Both the position numbers and the translations under genes were made by a program. Below the pieces are notes generated by a model. It was not told the DNA's origin, searched no databases, and saw only the letters and a list, made by a program, of their open reading frames with translations. A DNA stretch of 64,000 nucleotides from Candidatus Zixiibacteriota bacterium (GTDB taxonomy: Bacteria > Zixibacteria > MSB-5A5 > GN15 > FEB-12), in contig JAOUBJ010000002.1 in the NCBI GenBank assembly GCA_029860345.1, forward strand, positions 124,001-188,000, in the 5' to 3' direction. Below are positions 44,984 through 54,118 of this stretch, piece after piece (the stretch's first letter is position 1; every line of letters starts with the position of its first letter).

Positions 44984-46735
44984 ATGTTTTCCGGACTGCT
45001 TGATAAGTATTACCACCGTTTCGAATTCCACGGAACCCATGTCCTCATATTGCTGGCTGTGTTCGTGGGACTGGCCACAGCCTTCGGGGCGATGGGTTTC
45101 ACCTGGCTTATTCGGTATTTTAACGACCTGGCCTTTGGTCTGACCGATCAGATCCTGACCGAGGCGGTTGGAGCGCGCGGTTTCAAGTTTTGGCTGCCGC
45201 TGATTCCCATGGTTGGCGGCTTGCTGGTCGGGCCGATTGTCTACCTGTTCGCCCGCGAGGCCAAAGGCCATGGGGTACCGGAAGTAATGAACGCGGTTGC
45301 GCGTCTGGGTGGGATCATTCGTGCCCGCGTGGCCGTGGCCAAGACGATTGCCTCGGCTATTTGTATAGGGTCCGGCGGCTCGGCCGGTCGAGAAGGGCCC
45401 ATTGTTCAGATCGGATCAGCGATAGGCTCCACGGTCGGCCAGATGTTCAGGATGTCGGGTGATCGGGTGAGAATCCTGGTCGGCTGCGGCGCGGCTGCGG
45501 GGATATCGGCGGTGTTTAACGCCCCCATTGCGGGCGTGATTTTCTCGCTGGAAGTCATCCTGGGTGACTTTGCCATCAAGACTTTCTCGCCGGTGATTCT
45601 GTCGTCGGTGGTGGCCTCGGTGGTGACACGAAGTTTCATGGGGGACCATCCGGCCTTCACCGTGCCCAGTTATTCACTGGTCTCCGCATGGGAGATCCCG
45701 TTGTACGTTGTGATGGGCGCCGCCATGGGCGGTGGTGGGGTTATTTTTACGCGCACGCTTACCTGGTTTGAGGACATGTTTGAAAAACTCAAAATCACCG
45801 ACTGGACCAAACCGGCCGTGGGTGGCTTGATGCTGGGCTGCATCGCGATCTTTTACCCGCAGGTACTGGCCGACGGATACGAGACTATCAGCCTGACCTT
45901 GCACGGACAGTTGGGTGTGTCGTTGTTGCTGTTGTTAATTGTCCTGAAACTGCTGGCTACGTCGTTCACGCTGGGGTCGGGTAATTCGGGAGGTATCTTC
46001 GCGCCATCGCTGTTTATGGGTGCCGTGGGCGGTGGTGCTTTCGGGTTTTTAGTGAACTATCTTTTCCCCGGCACCGTCGCCACGCCCGGCGCTTATGCTC
46101 TGGTTGGCATGGCCGGGATGGTTGCTGCAGCCACCCATGCGCCGATCACGGCGATGTTGATTATCTTTGAGATGACTTCCGACTACCGTATCATCCTTCC
46201 CCTGATGGTCACGGTAGTATTTGCCGCTCTCATTGCCGGAAAACTCTTCGAACACTCTGTCTACACGATAAAGCTGGCCCGCCGTGGAATCGACATACGT
46301 GGCGGTAAAGACATCAATGTTCTGCGTTCGCACAAAGTATCCGAGATCATGGACAGTAAGTTCGAAACACTTAGCGCTGCCACACCGTTACTCAGTATAT
46401 TTCATGCCATAGAACGCTCCAGCGATTCTTATTTCATAGTCCTCGACTCAGCCGAGCAGTTGCGTGGTGTTCTGTCGTTCCAGGATATTCGGTCATTGAT
46501 GAGTGAGCACACTCTTGACCACCTGGTCATTGCTCAGGATGTGGTTAATCCGGAAACGGCTGTGTTGCTGGCCGACGATACGCTGGAGACGGCTTATCGC
46601 ATGTTCAACCTGCGTGATCTTCGCTTGATTCCGATTGTGGTTGCCGGTGATGAAAAGAAAGTCATCGGTGTGTTGCGTCGTGATGAACTTTTGGGGTACT
46701 ACAACAAGCAGTTGATCGAGACGTTGCGGCGGTGA
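44984..46735 (+). CDS. ClC-family chloride channel/transporter with CBS domains
   Basis: A protein of about 583 residues. The ClC core has GSGGSAGREGPIVQIG (about 130-145), with the gating Glu, and GSGNSGGIFAPSLFMG (about 333-348). The residues of the first anion motif (GKGHGVPEV) read KGHGVPEVM. The Glu in REGP fits either transporter or channel types. From about residue 450 two CBS domains follow, which often bind adenine nucleotides. ATG at 44984 is chosen; a TTG at 44954 in frame is possible, and neither has a clear ribosome site. Confidence 0.92.
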   Translation: MFSGLLDKYYHRFEFHGTHVLILLAVFVGLATAFGAMGFTWLIRYFNDLAFGLTDQILTEAVGARGFKFWLPLIPMVGGLLVGPIVYLFAREAKGHGVPEVMNAVARLGGIIRARVAVAKTIASAICIGSGGSAGREGPIVQIGSAIGSTVGQMFRMSGDRVRILVGCGAAAGISAVFNAPIAGVIFSLEVILGDFAIKTFSPVILSSVVASVVTRSFMGDHPAFTVPSYSLVSAWEIPLYVVMGAAMGGGGVIFTRTLTWFEDMFEKLKITDWTKPAVGGLMLGCIAIFYPQVLADGYETISLTLHGQLGVSLLLLLIVLKLLATSFTLGSGNSGGIFAPSLFMGAVGGGAFGFLVNYLFPGTVATPGAYALVGMAGMVAAATHAPITAMLIIFEMTSDYRIILPLMVTVVFAALIAGKLFEHSVYTIKLARRGIDIRGGKDINVLRSHKVSEIMDSKFETLSAATPLLSIFHAIERSSDSYFIVLDSAEQLRGVLSFQDIRSLMSEHTLDHLVIAQDVVNPETAVLLADDTLETAYRMFNLRDLRLIPIVVAGDEKKVIGVLRRDELLGYYNKQLIETLRR

Positions 46736-46876
46736 TAAATCACCCATAAATGGTCCTCAGGCGCTTCGCGGCGCGTGATACTATCAAGTAGCGCTAAGAC
46801 AGTGCGCGTAGCGCAAGAAACAGGCTTGCCTGTCAGGACCACAGTCCGCCGCGGCGGACCGACCTACAAGAAGAAG
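46736..46876. repeat. Intergenic repeats
   Basis: The gap contains CGCTTCGCGGCGCG-type inverted sequences and TCAGGACCACAGTCCGCCGCGGCGGACCGACCTAC (46838-46871), which contains the palindrome GTCCGCCGCGGCGGAC. Similar sequence lies at 53884. It lies between convergent genes and could act as a bidirectional terminator. Confidence 0.6.
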
Positions 46877-47641
46877 TCACAAGCCGATCACATCCCCTGC
46901 CCCCAACAAATACCCGGCCGACAAGATCAGCACGACGATCAATAGCCACCGCACAAACACGGCGCCCCGCTTGACCGCCATGCGTGCAGCTACCCAGGCG
47001 CCGGACATGTTGCCGATAGCAAGAACAAGTCCCACCGTCCAGTTAACCTGATCGTTGAACACGAAGACGGCCAAGGCTATTACCGTGAAGCAAAAAACTA
47101 TCACCACCTTGGCGCCGTTAGCGTGCACGACATCGTAGCCGATACTCAGCACCAGTCCGGCCAGCAGAAAGATACCCACGCCCGCCTGAATGAAGCCGCC
47201 GTAGATTCCGATGCCGAAAAACAAAACCATCTGCCACCAACCCGGTCGGGTGGCAATCGATTTCGTTTGTTCAAGCCATCGTTGTGGATGCATCAGTGTG
47301 ACGATCAGCATGACCAACATCAATGCTCCGATGGTGCGGCGCATGATAACTTCGTCCAGATTGACCGCGATTTGTGCGCCCACCAAAGCGCCAAGCACAG
47401 CCGGGATGGCCAGGGTGAGAGTGTGTCTGAAATCAATCAGCTTCTGACGGTGAAAACTCTTCACTGCGACCGCGTTCTGCAGGAGTATCGCGATGCGATT
47501 GGTACCGTTGGCGATGTTGGCCGGTAGGCCGAGGAAAATCAGCAGCGGCAACGTCACCAGTGAACCGGACCCGGCCAGCGTATTGATAAACCCGGCTATG
47601 AAGCCGGCTGCGATCACCGCAATGTAGAGATACCAATCCAT
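46877..47641 (-). CDS. TauE/SafE-family permease
   Basis: A 254-residue protein with about eight hydrophobic helices. The N-terminal half has GFIAGFINTLAGSGSLVTLP, and the second half has the related GIYGGFIQAGVGIF, the inverted-repeat motifs of this family of anion exporters (sulfite, sulfoacetate or similar organosulfur anions). The substrate is unknown. It stands alone, convergent with the ClC gene. Confidence 0.87.
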   Translation of the reverse strand: MDWYLYIAVIAAGFIAGFINTLAGSGSLVTLPLLIFLGLPANIANGTNRIAILLQNAVAVKSFHRQKLIDFRHTLTLAIPAVLGALVGAQIAVNLDEVIMRRTIGALMLVMLIVTLMHPQRWLEQTKSIATRPGWWQMVLFFGIGIYGGFIQAGVGIFLLAGLVLSIGYDVVHANGAKVVIVFCFTVIALAVFVFNDQVNWTVGLVLAIGNMSGAWVAARMAVKRGAVFVRWLLIVVLILSAGYLLGAGDVIGL

Positions 47642-47840
47642 CGAATCAGCGTGAAAGGCGTTTTGTGTCGGTGCGAATCATCGGCCGCTAACCTACCGCC
47701 GTACCGGCCAGCGGTCAATCCAAAACTCTGGATTTCTTGTACAGGTGCTTGGTTGTAGGTGGTGTCGGGCGACCCGGCCAGGCGCTCTGGCTGACGACAC
47801 TATCATGGCGTAAGAAAGCTTTTTTTCTCCCGGACGGCGC

Positions 47841-47869
47841 TTGACGCCGATTGTCATTTGCAGTAAATT
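47841..47869 (+). promoter_or_regulatory. Sigma70-like promoter for tldD-tldE
   Basis: TTGACG (47841-47846), 17 bases and TAAATT (47864-47869). It lies about 50 bases before the GTG at 47917. Confidence 0.4.
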
Positions 47870-47916
47870 GGCCGCCAAGCTGCGTGTAATTATTAACCCT
47901 ACTCTTCGGAGGGTTC

Positions 47917-49359
47917 GTGAAAGATAAACTCAAGGAATGTGTCGACTGGCTACGTGGCAAGGGGGTCAACTATGCCGATTGCCGTTATGTCAGGACCGAA
48001 AAGGAATCACTAAACGTCTCCGACGGCAACGTCGATTCGTTCGTGCGCAACCTGGATGTCGGCGTTGGTATCCGCGTCGTCGCCAACGGCGCCTGGGGAT
48101 TTGCCTCAACGGCAACGCTGACCGGCGCGGAGTTGAGGAAAACTGCCAACCTGGCTCTCAAGATTGCCAAAGCCTCAGCCATCACCAAACATGAGTCGGT
48201 CGTGCTCGCCGAACAGGAGCCGTATGTCGCTCGGTATCGGACCAAATTCAAGGTCGATCCATTCACAGTGTCTTCGGACGATAAGATCGGGCTGCTGATC
48301 AACGTCTGCGATGAGATTAGAAAATCCAAGAAGATCAAAACAGCCGAAGGATCGATGGAATTCCATCACATCAACAAGCTGTTCGTGTCTACCGAAGGCG
48401 CCGAGATCGAGCAGGAGATTCGAGAGGCAGGCGGTGGATACGCGGCGGTTGCGTTCGACGGCAATGAAGCACATCGCCGATCATACCCGAATTCCTTTGG
48501 TGGTGACTACGCCACCAGCGGTTACGAGTTTATAGATAGCATGAACTTCATGGACCACACCGACCGGGTGCGCGAAGAAGCCGTGGCGTTGCTTAAGGCG
48601 GCTCCCTGCCCGGACACGACCACGACCGTAATTATCAACGGACCGCAGATGGCTTTGCAAGTTCACGAATCATGCGGCCATCCGACCGAGTTGGACCGTG
48701 TTTTAGGTACGGAGATATCGCTGGCCGGTGGGTCCTTCATGACTATCGACAAACTGAAGAAGCTCAAGTACGGCTCGGACATCGTCAACATCGTAGCCGA
48801 TGCCACCGTGCCCGGCGCGCTGGGTAGTTTCGGGTACGACGATGAAGGTGTCAAAGCGGCGCGCAACTGGCTCATTCGCAAGGGGAAGTTCGTCGGATAT
48901 CTTTCCAGCCGTGAGACGGCGCCGGTGATCAACCAACGCTCCAGCGGCACCATGAGGGCCGATGGATGGAACCGTCTGCCGCTGATTCGCATGACCAATA
49001 TCAATCTCGAACCGGGCAGTTGGGAGCTCGATGATCTGATCGCCGATACCAAGAACGGTGTCTTCTTTGATATCAATAAGAGTTGGTCAATCGATGACAA
49101 GCGGCTTAACTTTCAGTTCGGCGGTGAGTGCGCCTGGGAGATCAAGAACGGCAAACTGGGTCGCATGTTCAAGAACCCCACCTACACCGGGATCACGCCG
49201 GAGTTTTGGAATTCGTGCGATGCGATTTGTAACAAGAACCACTGGCATGTTTGGGGTCTGCCCAACTGCGGCAAGGGCGAACCGATGCAGTCGGCCCATG
49301 TCGCACATGGCGCAGCACCGGCCAGGTTTAGAAACGTCAAAGTGGGGGTGAGTAAATGA
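47917..49359 (+). CDS. tldD: TldD-family metalloprotease subunit
   Basis: A 480-residue protein. The zinc motif HESCGH (His250, Glu251, His255; HEXXXH) in QVHESCGHPTELD identifies the active subunit of TldD/TldE, which degrades unfolded peptides and trims microcins in other bacteria. The C-terminus is the usual NCGKGEPMQ. It starts with GTG after a CGGAGGG site. The start of tldE overlaps its stop as ATGA. Confidence 0.94.
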   Translation: MKDKLKECVDWLRGKGVNYADCRYVRTEKESLNVSDGNVDSFVRNLDVGVGIRVVANGAWGFASTATLTGAELRKTANLALKIAKASAITKHESVVLAEQEPYVARYRTKFKVDPFTVSSDDKIGLLINVCDEIRKSKKIKTAEGSMEFHHINKLFVSTEGAEIEQEIREAGGGYAAVAFDGNEAHRRSYPNSFGGDYATSGYEFIDSMNFMDHTDRVREEAVALLKAAPCPDTTTTVIINGPQMALQVHESCGHPTELDRVLGTEISLAGGSFMTIDKLKKLKYGSDIVNIVADATVPGALGSFGYDDEGVKAARNWLIRKGKFVGYLSSRETAPVINQRSSGTMRADGWNRLPLIRMTNINLEPGSWELDDLIADTKNGVFFDINKSWSIDDKRLNFQFGGECAWEIKNGKLGRMFKNPTYTGITPEFWNSCDAICNKNHWHVWGLPNCGKGEPMQSAHVAHGAAPARFRNVKVGVSK

Positions 49360-50708
49360 TCGGAAGAGAAAAACTAATTGCCCGGCTCAGGCAAGTGATG
49401 GCCCACTCCACCGCCGATGAAACCGAAGTCGTCTTTGTGGGCAACGACTCGGGGTTGACGCGCTATGCCAATTCATACATTCATCAGAATGTTTACGAGA
49501 GTAACAACCGCGTACTGTTCCGCACCGTTCTGGGAAAGCGAGTCGGTGTGGCTTCGTGTAATTCTCTGGTGCTGGCTGATCTGAGGAAGACGCTTGCGGA
49601 TTCTATCGAAATCGCCAGACAGCAGCGTGAGAACCCCATCTTCCCGGGCCTGCCAAAGCCGGCCAAGTACAAGGCGCTTGAGACATTCGACGAAGCCACG
49701 GCCCGCTTCAGTCCCAATGACCGGGCCAAAGCGGTCAAGAAGGTCATCGCTGAGTCGAATCGCAAGAAATTCACCATGGCCGGATCGTTATCGACGGAGT
49801 GCGGTGAAATCGCCGTGATTAACTCACATGGTGTGGAAGCATACCAACCAATCAGTTCGGCCTCGATCAATATGATCGCCATGTCCGACACATCGTCGGG
49901 CTATGCCGCCGGCACCTCGCGTCGGGTCTCGGATATTGACTTCACAACTCTGGCCAGGATCGCCGTGGGCAAGTGCGACCAGTCCCAAAACCCGCGCCAA
50001 ACAGAGCCGGGTGAGTACGAAGTGATCCTTGAACCACCGGCGGTGGGGGAGATGTTGGAATGGATCAACTATGTCGGTCTGGGCGCCAAACCGTTCGTGC
50101 AGAAAACATCGTTCCTCTCCGGTCGCATAGGTCGCAAGATCACATCGGACAAGGTCACTCTCTACGACAACGCGCTCGACACCCGGTCGGCTGCGTTTCC
50201 ATTTGATTTTGAAGGCGTGCCCAAGAAGAAGGTTCCCTTCATTGAGAAGGGTGTGGCCAAAGGTGTCGTCTACGATCGTGCCTGGGCCAAGAAGGGTGGC
50301 AAGAAATCAACCGGTCATGCTATCACTGCCGATGATGCCGCCGAAGGTGCTTTTGCGTTGAACATATTTATGGCGCCCGGTAAAGTGAAGCGTGAGAAAA
50401 TGATCTCAGCCGTCAAGCGCGGCATTTTGGTTACACGATTTCACTACATAAACGGGTTGATCGATACCCGCAACATGGTGCTGACCGGGATGACCCGCGA
50501 TGGCACTTTTCTGATAGAAAACGGCGAAATCGTGGGCGGTCTGAAGAACCTGAGGTTTACCGATTCGTTCATGCGCGCCTTCAAATCGACCGTGGCCATG
50601 TCCAAAGAGACCGAGTGCATTGACTCATGGTGGAGTGGGGTTGGTTGCATGACGGTGCCTGCTGTTCATCTGGGATCGTTCCGGTTCTCGGGTAAAACAG
50701 AGTTTTAG
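49356..50708 (+). CDS. tldE: TldE/PmbA-family protein
   Basis: A 450-residue protein, homologous to TldD in fold but without the HEXXXH motif. NSHGVEAYQ and the C-terminal TGMTRDGTFLIENGEIVGGLKN-like segment are typical. With TldD it forms the heterodimeric protease. Overlap with tldD indicates coupled translation. Confidence 0.93.
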   Translation: MIGREKLIARLRQVMAHSTADETEVVFVGNDSGLTRYANSYIHQNVYESNNRVLFRTVLGKRVGVASCNSLVLADLRKTLADSIEIARQQRENPIFPGLPKPAKYKALETFDEATARFSPNDRAKAVKKVIAESNRKKFTMAGSLSTECGEIAVINSHGVEAYQPISSASINMIAMSDTSSGYAAGTSRRVSDIDFTTLARIAVGKCDQSQNPRQTEPGEYEVILEPPAVGEMLEWINYVGLGAKPFVQKTSFLSGRIGRKITSDKVTLYDNALDTRSAAFPFDFEGVPKKKVPFIEKGVAKGVVYDRAWAKKGGKKSTGHAITADDAAEGAFALNIFMAPGKVKREKMISAVKRGILVTRFHYINGLIDTRNMVLTGMTRDGTFLIENGEIVGGLKNLRFTDSFMRAFKSTVAMSKETECIDSWWSGVGCMTVPAVHLGSFRFSGKTEF

Positions 50709-50768
50709 GTTTTAGCTCGGTGGGTGGTGTATGTCCTCATGCGCCACCCTGATGGTATGAACACGGAA

Positions 50769-50790
50769 CGGCAGATGTGGACATCTGCCG
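50769..50790. repeat. GGCAGATGT palindrome, copy 3
   Basis: CGGCAGATGT-GG-ACATCTGCCG, identical to the copies at 4662 and 37321. Confidence 0.75.
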
Positions 50791-50868
50791 CGCACAGGAT
50801 TTCAGAAGGAGGGCAGCATCCCTGCGATGTTGTCATGCGCCAAGCGCAAAGGAGCCGGCTTGACCGGT

Positions 50869-50945
50869 GGGTGGCCGTCTCAAGCCTTGCTTGGGACGGT
50901 ATATATCGAGAAACCACCCCCAAAGAAGCTTTGAGGGTGCCACCC
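50869..50945. repeat. Three-hairpin intergenic repeat, copy 2
   Basis: Begins GGGTGGC and ends GCCACCC. Internal hairpins are CTCAAGCC...CTTGGGA and CCCCCAAAG-AAG-CTTTGAGGG. Its middle, an AT-rich TATATATCGAGAAA, differs from copies 1 and 3. Confidence 0.7.
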
Positions 50946-51044
50946 AACCCGCCCCCTCAACTCCGCTCGGGGTGACAGAATTGGCGGGTTCACGTTGCGG
51001 CGCGCAGGCGAAGACGGACCCACCCTACTGAAGACAGAGATTAA

Positions 51045-51887
51045 CTACTCCTCAAGCAACTCGCAACTCTGTATGCGATCAAGCCTGAACGTGCGCTCGG
51101 CTTCGGCCTGTTCGCAGAATGCGGTGACGTAGGAACGACTGCCAAGTGAGTGCAGCGATCTTGGTTGAATCACTCTCGACGACGGCGGTCGCCCGGACCC
51201 CTGATAGACAATCCGCACCCGGCGGTTTTCATCGCAGGCCAAGACCAGGTCTTCCAGACCGGGCGGAATTGTGGCGGGGGTCGATTTCCAATCGTACATC
51301 GACAGTACTTCAAAAGTATTCCTCAGGTCATCAAGGTGGTTCAATTCGGGAAAGCGCTCGACAGCGTTTTGGAACAGCCCTTGCACCAGGGCGGCATCGG
51401 CCACTGCCCGGTGGTCTTGAGTTCTGGCCAGATTAAACTGTCGGGCCAACTGAAGCAGCGAATAGGCCGGCAGACCGGGGTAGAGTCGACGGTAGATGTC
51501 CACTGTGTCCAGGATGAGGTTTTTGCCAAACTCCAGGCCGGTGCGCTCCAACTCACAAACAACAAACGAAATGTCGAAGGGTGCGTTGTGGGCCACGAGA
51601 ATGGAATCGCCGCAGAATCTGACAAAGTCGGGTAGCACTTTGTCGATCGTAGGCGCCTCCGCGACCATGTCATCGGTGATCCCGTGGATTTCAATAACCT
51701 CCTCGGGCATGGGTCGCTGAGGATTGACCAGCATGGAGAAGACCTCGGTCGATTCGGAGCTCAGGCGGAACCTGATGGCCCCTATTTCCACAATCCGATG
51801 TGCCTGCGCCCACAGGCCGGTGGTCTCAGTGTCAAAGGCGACAAACGTTTGATCGAACAAAAAATCCGAGGGTGATTTATGAGCCAT
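51045..51887 (-). CDS. DnaQ-like exonuclease fused to a WYL-like domain
   Basis: About 280 residues. Residues 14-185 are a DEDDh 3'-5' exonuclease: VAFDTETTGL (Asp19, Glu21), AHNAPFDISF with the second Asp, and DHRAVADAAL with His and Asp. Residues about 225-280 (VRIVYQGSGR, SRVIQPRSLHSLGSRSYVTAFC, RTFRLDRI) fit a WYL domain, usually a nucleic-acid or ligand sensor in regulators. The ATG at 51887 follows AGG; the frame extends to a TTG at 51938. The role may be nucleic-acid repair or degradation. Confidence 0.82.
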   Translation of the reverse strand: MAHKSPSDFLFDQTFVAFDTETTGLWAQAHRIVEIGAIRFRLSSESTEVFSMLVNPQRPMPEEVIEIHGITDDMVAEAPTIDKVLPDFVRFCGDSILVAHNAPFDISFVVCELERTGLEFGKNLILDTVDIYRRLYPGLPAYSLLQLARQFNLARTQDHRAVADAALVQGLFQNAVERFPELNHLDDLRNTFEVLSMYDWKSTPATIPPGLEDLVLACDENRRVRIVYQGSGRPPSSRVIQPRSLHSLGSRSYVTAFCEQAEAERTFRLDRIQSCELLEE

Positions 51888-51970
51888 AAGACCTGTAATA
51901 AGGGCGTCCCGAAACCGATTGACAATCGCTTTTTTCAAAGTATCTTCAGGGTGTAGAAGGAAGTCTGAGA

Positions 51971-52078
51971 ATGTATAGCGAGTCTATCCCAAATATCTAT
52001 GAGCCTCAGGTCCGGCCCCGGACCAAGGTGATGACGCGCTATACACCTGAATCTGCTTCCGGTCTTCAGGATACCTAA
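51971..52078 (+). CDS. Candidate 35-residue small protein
   Basis: ATG at 51971 has AAGGAAG upstream. The product begins MYSESIPNIYEPQVRPRTKV and ends at TAA 52076-52078. Codons look like those of the neighbours, with many G or C third bases. It lies just before hutH and might be a leader peptide. No family recognised. Confidence 0.3.
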   Translation: MYSESIPNIYEPQVRPRTKVMTRYTPESASGLQDT

Positions 52079-52148
52079 GCCGGCCTCCCACAGGCCGACT
52101 GGAAGTATCCGTTATTCCCTAACACGTTTAGCAATTGGAGTTAAGTAG

Positions 52149-53672
52149 ATGGCTATAGAGCTTGATGGTTCCCATCTGACAATAGAAGACGTTGTCGCCG
52201 TGGCTCGACACGGAGAAGCGGTCAAACTGCATCCGCAGTCGCTGGAAAAGATCCAGGAATGCCGGGCCATGGTCGAGGATAAGATGGCTGCCGGTGAAAT
52301 CATGTACGGGATCAACACCGGAATCGGCGAGTTTTCCGAAGTAGTGCTCGACGACGAACAGGTGCAGCAGTTTCAGAAGTATCTGATCTACAATCATGCC
52401 GCCGGTATCGGCGACCCGGCTCCGGTCGAATATATCCGCGGCGCCATGGTCGGTCGGATCAATGTTCATGCGCACGGCATGTCGGGTGTGCGCCCGGAGA
52501 TCACCCAGACTCTGGTTGAGATGCTGAACAAAGGGGTGACACCTTATGTCTGTCAGAAAGGGTCGGTCGGGGCTTCGGGCGACCTGGCACCAATGTCGCA
52601 AGTGGCGCTCTTGATGCTGGGCGAAGGGAAAGCATACTTTCAAGGTGAACTGCTTGACGGCAAAGATGCAATGGACAAAGCCGGGATTTCTGTCCCGGGA
52701 TTGAAGGCGCGCGACGGTCTGGCAGTCATCAACGGCTCCAATCTGCTCACCGCCATGAGTGCGATCTTCTTGTACGATGCTGATCGCTGGCTGAGGCAGG
52801 CGGAGATTGCCGCGGCCATGTCGCTGGAGGCTCTTAAGGCCAACATGAAACCGTACAGTGTGAAACTCCATCAGGCCCGAGGGTTCGCCGGAGCCGTGCG
52901 CAGTGCTCAAGCTATAGGCACTTATGTTGCCGGGGGTGACCTGGCCGAGGGCAGAGTTAAGTGCAAGGTGCAGGATGCCTATTCGATGCGTTCGACACCC
53001 CAGGTGATCGGCGCCGCGCATGATGCCTTGGCTTATGCCCGCTCGCAGGTCGAGATCGAACTGAACGGCGTCGGAGATAACCCGGTCTTTTTCCCGGATG
53101 AGAACCTGCAACTATCCGGGGCCAATTTCCAGGGCACCCCGGTATCCGTACCTATGGATATGGCCGGCGCCTGTGTAACGATGGTCAGCGTTATGTCCGA
53201 ACGGCGCATGAACCGCCTGAACAACCCGGCCCTGAGTGTGGGACTACCCGCTTTTCTGACAAAGGGAGCCGGGATGTTCTCTGGTTTGATGCTGAGCCAG
53301 TACACGGCTGATTCGCTGATCGTCGAACAACGCATGCTGTCTGCTCCGGCATCAATCCAATCGATCCCGGCGGCCGCCGATCAGGAGGATTTCGTGTCGA
53401 TGGGAATGAACACCGCTATCAAAAACTTTCAGATTCTCGACAACGCTTACGGTGTGCTCGGCATTGAATTCATGGCTGCTGCGCAAGCTCTGGATTTCCG
53501 TGACTACAAGTTTGGTGCGGGAGTTCGGAAAGCACATGAAGTCGTGCGTCGACATGTAGCCTATCTCGACATCGACCGGCCACTCTATCCGGATCATACT
53601 CGCATGCAGGAGCTGGTCAAGTCTGGTGAAATTCTGGCCGAAGTAGAGCAAGTATTGGGCAGCCAGGTCTGA
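52149..53672 (+). CDS. hutH: Histidine ammonia-lyase family enzyme
   Basis: A 507-residue MIO-dependent lyase. Ala142-Ser143-Gly144 in GSVGASGDLAPMS would cyclise to the MIO group. GVRPE, the NHAAGIGDP segment and QEDFVSMG are in the right order. Histidine ammonia-lyase would turn histidine into urocanate, feeding ftcD. Two places differ from classical enzymes (APMSQ rather than APLAH; EDFVSMG rather than EDHVSMG), so another amino acid may be the substrate. It stands alone; hutU and hutI are not here. Confidence 0.78.
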   Translation: MAIELDGSHLTIEDVVAVARHGEAVKLHPQSLEKIQECRAMVEDKMAAGEIMYGINTGIGEFSEVVLDDEQVQQFQKYLIYNHAAGIGDPAPVEYIRGAMVGRINVHAHGMSGVRPEITQTLVEMLNKGVTPYVCQKGSVGASGDLAPMSQVALLMLGEGKAYFQGELLDGKDAMDKAGISVPGLKARDGLAVINGSNLLTAMSAIFLYDADRWLRQAEIAAAMSLEALKANMKPYSVKLHQARGFAGAVRSAQAIGTYVAGGDLAEGRVKCKVQDAYSMRSTPQVIGAAHDALAYARSQVEIELNGVGDNPVFFPDENLQLSGANFQGTPVSVPMDMAGACVTMVSVMSERRMNRLNNPALSVGLPAFLTKGAGMFSGLMLSQYTADSLIVEQRMLSAPASIQSIPAAADQEDFVSMGMNTAIKNFQILDNAYGVLGIEFMAAAQALDFRDYKFGAGVRKAHEVVRRHVAYLDIDRPLYPDHTRMQELVKSGEILAEVEQVLGSQV

Positions 53673-54118
53673 GATCGTCGAGCCGACAAGTCTGTTCTTT
53701 GCGCTTCGCGCGCCGACGGGCAGTCGACCGGGTGGCTGCCTCAAACCTTGTGTTTGGGGCAGATAACAGGAATCACCCCCAAAGCGACTTTGAGGGTGCC
53801 ACCCAGTAGTAGGTCCGTGACCCTTGGAAAGTAGGGCGGGTCCGTCTTCGCCTGCGCGCCGCGGCGTGGACGCGCCAAATCGTCAGGAGCGCAATCCGCC
53901 GCGGCGGACTGACCTACGAAGACCGGAATTCCCTCACAACCTCTCCTGAGTCGCCAATTACCGGGGATAGGAATCGGGTAGAAATCCGGGTAACATAATC
54001 CTGATTTGAGTGCTCTAAAGGACCTGCAGATCGGTCAGTATGTTGGGTAACGCTGCCGATAATAAACTGGTAGGAATGGGTATACTACCAATTACATGGT
54101 AACCTGAGGAGACTTGCT
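53673..54118. repeat. Intergenic repeat cluster
   Basis: A 446-base gap with the third three-hairpin repeat (53730-53804), a GGGCGGGTCCGTCTTCGCC segment near 53834, and an AGGAGCGCAATCCGCCGCGGCGGACTGACCTAC hairpin (53887-53919). The last 180 bases are AT-richer and contain TGGTAG...CTACCA (54068-54090) over a TATACT. No gene recognised. Confidence 0.65.
53730..53804. repeat. Three-hairpin intergenic repeat, copy 3
   Basis: The clearest copy: outer GGGTGGC/GCCACCC pair, left hairpin CCTCAAAC-CTTGT-GTTTGGGG, right hairpin CCCCCAAAG-CGA-CTTTGAGGG. Confidence 0.75.

Larger units (their letters stand above)
50709..51044. repeat. Intergenic repeat cluster
   Basis: A 336-base gap between convergent tldE and the exonuclease gene. 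It holds the palindrome at 50769-50790, a three-hairpin repeat copy at 50869-50945, and about 50 bases matching the 70-base tandem unit of 37141 (GGTGACAGAATTGGCGGGTTCACG near 50971). No gene recognised. Confidence 0.65.

Noticed and set aside
52128-53111. 327-residue ORF antisense to the ammonia-lyase gene
   Set aside because: Shadow frame; the plus strand carries the MIO motif and a full family length.
54060-54118. Cobalamin riboswitch or Fur box before the TonB receptor
   Set aside because: No B12-box or Fur-type palindrome recognised; only a TGGTAG...CTACCA inverted repeat and a TATACT without a matching -35.
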